DNA from: Kuschelorhynchus macadamiae
Taxonomy: Eukaryota; Arthropoda; Insecta; Coleoptera; Curculionidae
DNA: 64,000 bases
Direction of reading: 5' to 3'
Assembly: GCA_030620095.1 (NCBI GenBank)
Contig: JAUTXW010001355.1
Location: forward strand, 682,001 to 746,000
Part shown: positions 58,794 through 64,000 of the stretch, in pieces
Layout of the letters: every line of letters starts with the position of its first letter
Numbering within the stretch: the first letter of the stretch is position 1
Notes under the pieces: model-generated
What the model saw: the letters and a program-made list of their open reading frames with translations, nothing else
Told to the model about the DNA's origin: nothing
The model's database searches: none
Translations under genes and position numbers: made by a program

Positions 58794-58967
58794 GTAAGCA
58801 TTATTCATAGCAACATTTGAAGCCTGTACTAAAGTAAGCTTTAAACAAATTATGGTCCCTTTCACTCAATATATAAAATTAATAATACATATTTTAGTTT
58901 TAAAACTATAAAACAATAACGTTAATAATTCAATCGAGTTTTTAATGATCTATCCGGACAAACTAAA

Positions 58968-58970
<3 letters not shown>

Positions 58971-59033
<63 letters not shown>
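58971..59033. repeat. (AT)n microsatellite
   Basis: About 31 AT units in the intron after the S5 exon. Confidence 0.95.
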
Positions 59034-59036
<3 letters not shown>

Positions 59037-60779
59037 TTATATATTGATTAAATGTTTCAACAAATTTAAATATCGTTACATTATTACATTAAACAAATAT
59101 TTATATAGACAGAACATATGTTCAAAACCTTAAATTTAAATAAATAAACACTTTCCGTGTCTAGACCCTAGAGTCATTATTATGTCAAATACATCAAGTG
59201 TGATTGTCAAGCGTATTTCAATCGTATTTGCCGTGTCGCCAAATATATGGTCTCTTAGGATTTAAGTAAGGCATTATTAGTGAAAAATACATGCATTTAG
59301 ACTTAATGTTTGTCTCCCGACAGTAATGCACTTCTTGGCTCATATTGGCAATCTACACAGGCGCCATCTATTGTTGGCTTAAAAGGTTACTCCTAAAATA
59401 ATGGAATGTAAAGAGAATCAATCAAAAATTTGAAACGAGGGGTGGGGGGCAGCAGTCGATTGGGCCACGTGCGGCCCGCCGATAACAAAACGCTACTTTG
59501 AAAAGCTGTTTTAAGATCAAAATAAAATAAAGCCTAAGCTACGATTTCAGATTAAACGGGGTTTTCTAAATAAAGTTGCCGATTCTAAGCAAAAAAAATA
59601 TTTATAACATGCTATTGCCTAATTAAATTTGAAGGATTATTTTTTATTAAATTTTGCTGCCTCCAAAACAGCATTAATTTTTGTTATAGATCATAAAATT
59701 CCTGAAAATTTTCTTTAAAATTAATAATTCTGAACGAATTAATTCTACAGAACAACGATTTCTTTCGTCTCGCCACTTGGTCGCCATCAATGAAAAAAAT
59801 CGTTCAGAAAATGCCGAACTGGCGGATAATACACTTAACAAAAATGAAATTAACGAAAAAACGTTAGCAGCATTATCAAAAAGATTAAATAGAATTTGCC
59901 ATGTTTTTTTGGTGTGTTTAAATTCAAAAGATCGTTTTCAGTTTCTTGGTAACTTTCAGAAATCTGCATCACTTCATCAAAAAGCTGGATCACATTGATT
60001 TGCAAGTTTGGATTGTTTTTTTTTTTTTTGGTTTCAAAGCCATGAAAATTGTTTTCGGGCGAAGTCACGGTTAATCAGTGCAGTGACCTGCTGCTGGCTG
60101 CTGCTGATAATTCAATTAAGAAAAATATGTAAATAAAGAGGATATTTTAGGTCAAAAAAGTCACAATGACAATTTGTTTAAAAAATGAACTGTCCTTTTC
60201 AAAAAAGGACAGGTGGCAACCCTACTTTCAGATGAAAGCCGGCTAAAGCTTTGGATTTCACTTTAAAGGTTTGCTGGTCGGGCCTTTTTGTGTCAATTAC
60301 GTTTTTATATAAATTGTAGGTTTCTTATGATTGACATTATAATAAATTTTTAATTCAAATTTAATTTTTTATTTTTAGCTCTTTAAAACCAGGGTACCAT
60401 AATTGTTCGCGCAGCGTAATTTGCACGAGCGTTTAAAAGGACTATTCAGCACTTTCTACAAAAAAAGTGGCGAAGCTAAAATATTTTGTCCACCACTTGA
60501 AACTAGATACTTTTTCATCGAATTGATAGTTTTTATTGATTTTTGTTTTAATTTATAGCAATACTTTTTTGGGATGATAAAACTTTGAAATACGGTTCAC
60601 TACTATATAATATACAGTGTCAATATCAGACATGTGTTTTTTCACAATTTTGAGCCACTCTGTTAGCAATATTTTGTAAATTTAATTTTATTATTTTTGT
60701 TATTTTTTCTTTTTAATTTTATTTACATTGTCTTTAAAAAAGTAAATTATCTCATCTATTATTTTCCACCAGAAAAAGA

Positions 60780-61745
60780 AAGTGTTACTTCGTGTAATGA
60801 AGTTTTAATGAAATTTTAAATATTTTATTAAGCCGCCATTTTGTTTTTCTATGGGTAGATGATTTGCATTTACTCGTTTATCTATATCTATATCTGTTAC
60901 ACTTGGTTTTTGTGCAAAATGCCAATTTAGTTACTTCAGTAAGTAATTTTTAACACTGATTTTTTACTTCCTTGTGGAAAAGTGGTAAAATTTTGGAACG
61001 AATCCAAAATAGCGAAAAAAAAACGTTAAAAAAATTATTACTAAAACATTATTTATCCAATTTACCTCAAATTTTGCACAAAATCGAGTGTTACATAGGA
61101 ATAAACTGGTAACTTTTTAGTATGAATCCAAGGTAGCAAAACAAAATTGCAGCCTTATAAAATATTTAAAAAATCAGCCTTAACAAAACTTTAAGTGTGA
61201 AATAGAGAAAAATTGGTAAAGTTGTGGTACGAATTCAAGATGGCGATACAAAATGGCGGCCTATGAAAATGTTTAAAAAGACAGTATATATGTGTAACTA
61301 AATGACTATGTACTAAACTAAATTAGGTCAAACTTCACGTCACATTTTTTATAAACATTTCAATATTTCGCCTTTTTGTTCTACCCTCACATCTTCGCAC
61401 CAAAATTTGACCAGTTTATCTTTACATTACACTTAATTTATGTGCAAATGTTGGTCAATTAGATCAGTGGTTTTTTAATAATAATTTTTTTACATTTAAT
61501 CTGTTCCGCCTCATTTGTTTTGTTCCGCCATATTGGATTTCTTTCAGAATGTTACCACTTTACCCCATACGACCATAGATTTTTCACCCAATTTTGAAAT
61601 AAATAGTAGTTTTTAAGCTATGGTGCGCAAAAACAGACCGACGGAAATGGAAAAACATGTTTTTATGGATCTAGGGACCCTAAAACGCAAAGATATGACG
61701 GTGATTTTGTTTCACGATAAAAATATTTCCCGAGGGAAGTAAAAA
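60780..61745. repeat. Dispersed satellite-like repeat family, copy E (longest, inverted halves)
   Basis: The left half (to about 61290) has units with ATCCAATTTACC.CAAATTTTGCAC, CGAGTGTTACATAGG, TGGTAA.TTTT, CAAGATGGCGATACAAAATG and GGCGGCCTA. The right half (61330-61745) has the same phrases reversed (CACCAAAATTTGACCAGTTT, TTGTTCCGCCATATTGGATT), ending with ACAGACCGACGGAAATGG and AAACATGTTTTTATGGATC. It therefore folds back on itself. Confidence 0.68.
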
Positions 61746-62134
61746 AACACATGTCATACTTTGACCCTGCATATTATCCAGTTCAAGTTTCGATAAATAA
61801 TTATTAGCTCCTTCCGGAAAGGTATCGCTGTAAATTAAACAAAATCAATAAAATCTAAAAATCCTGTCAAAAGTTATTAGATTTCAAAGTCAAAGTAAAC
61901 GAATATGGCTTTGCCACTTTTTTGTAGGTCACTGTAGATAGGACCTTTTTTGACTCGAATAGTGCAGGCAACACAATAAGATCCTAAATATACATTATTT
62001 TGTATACAGAATTTAGTGCTTAAGCGTCAAAATACAACTCTGCCAACAAATTAGGAGATTTGAATATTATAAATGCTATCGTTTTATATAACATTTTGAA
62101 GGTGTGCATCAAATACGTTTTTTTTTTATTTTAG

Positions 62135-62343
62135 CCAATTGGTATTTTGATGAAGATAAAGGTGAAATACCACTTTGTGGAAACTCATCTGGTGCTGGTC
62201 AATGCAGACCTGGTTATACGTGTCTGCAAGGTTACGGTGATAACCCAAATTATGGATATACTAGTTTTGATACGTTCGGATGGGCTTTTCTTTCTGCCTT
62301 TAGATTAATGACTCAGGATTATTGGGAAAATTTATACCAACTG
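62135..62343 (+). CDS. para: Voltage-gated sodium channel alpha subunit, domain I pore exon
   Basis: 209-bp exon between ATTTTAG and GTAGGA. It starts with the two last bases of a Ser codon and encodes the second half of the turret (NWYFDEDKGEIPLCGNSSGA, GQCRPGYTCLQGYG with conserved Cys), then the pore loop TSFDTFGWAFLSAFRLMTQD and YWENLYQL. The Asp in MTQDYWE is the domain I residue of the DEKA selectivity filter. Ends in phase 0. Confidence 0.98.
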
Positions 62344-62404
62344 GTAGGATTCTCTCAAAGAGTTCAAATTACTTTACAAATAAATACATAAACTTTTATT
62401 GTAG

Positions 62405-62569
62405 GTTTTACGATCAGCTGGACCCTGGCACATGCTATTTTTTATTGTAATTATATTTTTGGGATCGTTTTATTTAGTAAACCTGATCTTAGCTATAGTA
62501 GCCATGTCTTACGACGAACTACAGAAGAAAGCCGAGGAGGAAGAAGCGGCTGAAGAAGAAGCAATAAGG
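62405..62569 (+). CDS. para: Voltage-gated sodium channel alpha subunit, domain I S6 exon
   Basis: 165-bp exon after a 61-bp intron. It encodes VLRSAGPWHMLFFIVIIFLG, the S6 helix ending VNLILAIVAMSYDEL, and an acidic coiled region QKKAEEEEAAEEEAIR. The Val in LAIVAMS, the site called V410 in house-fly numbering where pyrethroid-resistance substitutions occur, is the wild-type Val. Donor GTAAGT follows at 62570. The I-II linker exon must lie to the right. Confidence 0.98.
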
Positions 62570-62756
62570 GTAAGTTTTGAAATGAAAATGTATGAATGCC
62601 TGATTGATCTAAACTGCCGATGCCATACATAATTATCTGCTGATGAATTCGATAATCAATAACTCTACTATAAGTTGTCAAAACTGAATGCGGCAAAGAA
62701 TAAAATGATGCACAGACTATGGTGCACTTTTTCGATATAGCTATGCTTAGCAAGAG

Positions 62757-63880
62757 TACCACTAATTGGTTTATAGCGGCAGCTCAATAAATCAATGGAA
62801 ATTGAAAATTTGCTTTGATTCTTTTTAATAAATTAAGAAACATTATAACAAACACATATCACAATAATCAAAATCAGTTTCGATTTTAGTTTCTAGTACG
62901 TTTTGGTAACGTCGTGGCATAAATACAATTAATTAATTGTTGAGTTAATCAGTTTTAAGTCTCTCTAAATGCCCTCATAATTTGATAAATAGTTAAAAAC
63001 TCTCTCCTCTTTGGCTTAATACAAATTTGAGACGTGACTATATATGTTGTATAGAGTTATAATCTGGAGAATTTGGTGTCCATACTCTTCTAATGATTTC
63101 ATTACCTTCCAAAATTTTCCTGACCATTGTAGTTTTATGAGGACGCGCATTATTGTCAACCAAAATGAAATCGTCGCTGAAATTTAAAGCAAATTGAATC
63201 ACTATTGGTATACGAAACTAGACGCGGTAAGTGTGTGCTTTTGATATGAAAATTTAGTTTTCCCGTTAAGCACAATCCCCCAAAATACTGTAAAAGTAGA
63301 TTTAAACACCACAATTAAAAAGCGGTTTTACGAGAACAATTTAAGCTAAATAAAAGTTACAAAAAAAACTGTTTTAATTTTTTCCTTCTGCTACTTAGTA
63401 TGGTGCCCCGTTAAGGGGTTTTCATTTTAAAGTTTTTAGGGCAAGACGCCGTTGTTAATCCTTTTGTGGGAATCGCGTTACCTCATACCAATAGTGATTC
63501 CATTTGCTCAAAATTTCGGCCACGATTGTATTTTAATTGAAGATAATATGCGTTCCCATAGCGCTGCAATTGTCTTCGGAATTTTGGAAACAAATGGAAT
63601 CACCAAAATGGCCACTAAATCCTTCAGATTGTAACCCTTTAGAGCATTTTGGTAACCAAAAGAGACGAAGAGTTTTTGCTAGTTATCAATTGGTGAGGGT
63701 AATTAGAGAAAAATGGGACCGATGAACTTAACAATTAATTTTATTTATGCCACGATGCTACCAAAATGTATGTACTATTTTTGTTTGATATGATGTTTCT
63801 TAATTTATAAAAAATAATAAAACCGTTTTCTAGTTTGCATTCATTTATTGAGCTGCCCGATATAAACTAATTAATGTTAC
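62757..63880. mobile_element. Inverted pair of Tc1-like 3' halves
   Basis: Two copies of the C-terminal end of one Tc1-type transposon face outward. The minus-strand copy (62757-63240) encodes FILVDNNARPHKTTMVRKIL and TPNSPDYNS near 63060-63180. The + copy (63420-63880) encodes CILIEDNMRSHSAA in frame 63452-63634, then NPSDCNPLEHFGNQKRRRVF after a frame change (63537-63725). Both end in matching termini (ACCACTAATTGGTTTATAGC on the left; the reverse, slightly diverged, on the right) with GAGCTGCC inside. The catalytic D and the SPD..NP(L/I)E-like regions are recognisable, but the fronts are missing. Confidence 0.75.
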
Positions 63881-64000
63881 TCCTAACAAGCATGCTTTTA
63901 TAATTGAAAAAATGCATCGTTATCACCAAAACGGAACTTAATATGTGAATCACAACATGTTCTTTAGATGCAAACTGCTTTAAAAAATCCCGAGACAAAC

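Larger units (their letters stand above)
58794..62134 (+). other. para: 3.34-kb intron; microsatellite, repeats, no further gene
   Basis: Phase-1 intron. It contains an (AT)n tract (58971-59033) and the satellite-like repeat copy E (60780-61745). Between 59300 and 60420 there is a patch with GC-richer ends (CGTGCGGCCCGCCG near 59470) and frames 59777-59998 and 59850-60068, which I could not assign; possibly an old DNA transposon. Confidence 0.7.

Noticed and set aside
59777..60068. Overlapping frames on both strands with Asn/Lys-rich products
   Set aside because: No family motif, no splice or regulatory context; at best part of an unidentified old transposon.

Overview
This is an AT-rich window of an insect nuclear genome. 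It lies inside the gene for the voltage-gated sodium channel alpha subunit (para / Vgsc family), read on the + strand. Six consecutive exons with matching splice phases (33117-33322, 35618-35746, 58427-58518, 58581-58793, 62135-62343, 62405-62569) join to 1014 nt (338 codons), all in frame. They encode homologous domain I from just before S1 to just after S6. The N-terminal exons lie to the left of the window or were not recognised; domains II-IV lie to the right. Two introns are tiny (62 and 61 bp), while others are 2.3 kb, 22.7 kb, 3.3 kb and at least 33 kb. Channel sequence and transposon content suggest a repeat-rich beetle-like genome, but the order is an inference.

Nearly everything else is intronic transposable elements, many nested. 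2780-9110: a degraded Penelope-like element (PLE1, minus strand) is split by a younger PLE2 (5134-8408) flanked by a 12-bp target duplication; PLE2 has an almost intact RT + GIY-YIG reading frame and a hammerhead ribozyme at each end. 10534-13862: an R4/Dong-like LINE lying between two (AT)n tracts. 13930-20225: a DUF4817/DDE transposase remnant, a third PLE (PLE3), a fold-back DDE transposon with ~665-bp arms, a small TA-flanked MITE and a 186-bp AT microsatellite. 21462-26104: a Tc1-like remnant and a 3.1-kb pogo/Tigger-like transposon. 26130-32425: copies of a satellite-like dispersed repeat, a hAT-like MITE with 8-bp duplication, a broken CR1-like LINE and a SINE-like repeat.

Inside the channel gene, the 2.3-kb intron carries a 1.8-kb TA-flanked element with long terminal inverted repeats (33478-35275). 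The 22.7-kb intron carries another TIR element with internal repeats (36065-37814), a LINE 3' fragment (40100-41260), a well preserved EN-RT LINE (43700-46380) inside a probable TIR element, a SINE-like repeat, two fold-back elements (50005-50769, 51648-52322), and a second R4/Dong-like LINE (52537-55003) lying between (AAT)n tracts and itself interrupted by an LTR-retrotransposon gag fragment. Downstream of the S6 exon is an inverted pair of Tc1-like 3' halves (62757-63880).

The only host gene I can support is the sodium channel. All other coding matter is transposon-derived and mostly broken. The most unusual aspects are the nested Penelope-like elements with hammerhead ribozymes, the head-to-head inverted 3' fragment in all three Penelope copies, and two R4/Dong-like LINEs each bracketed on both sides by simple repeats.
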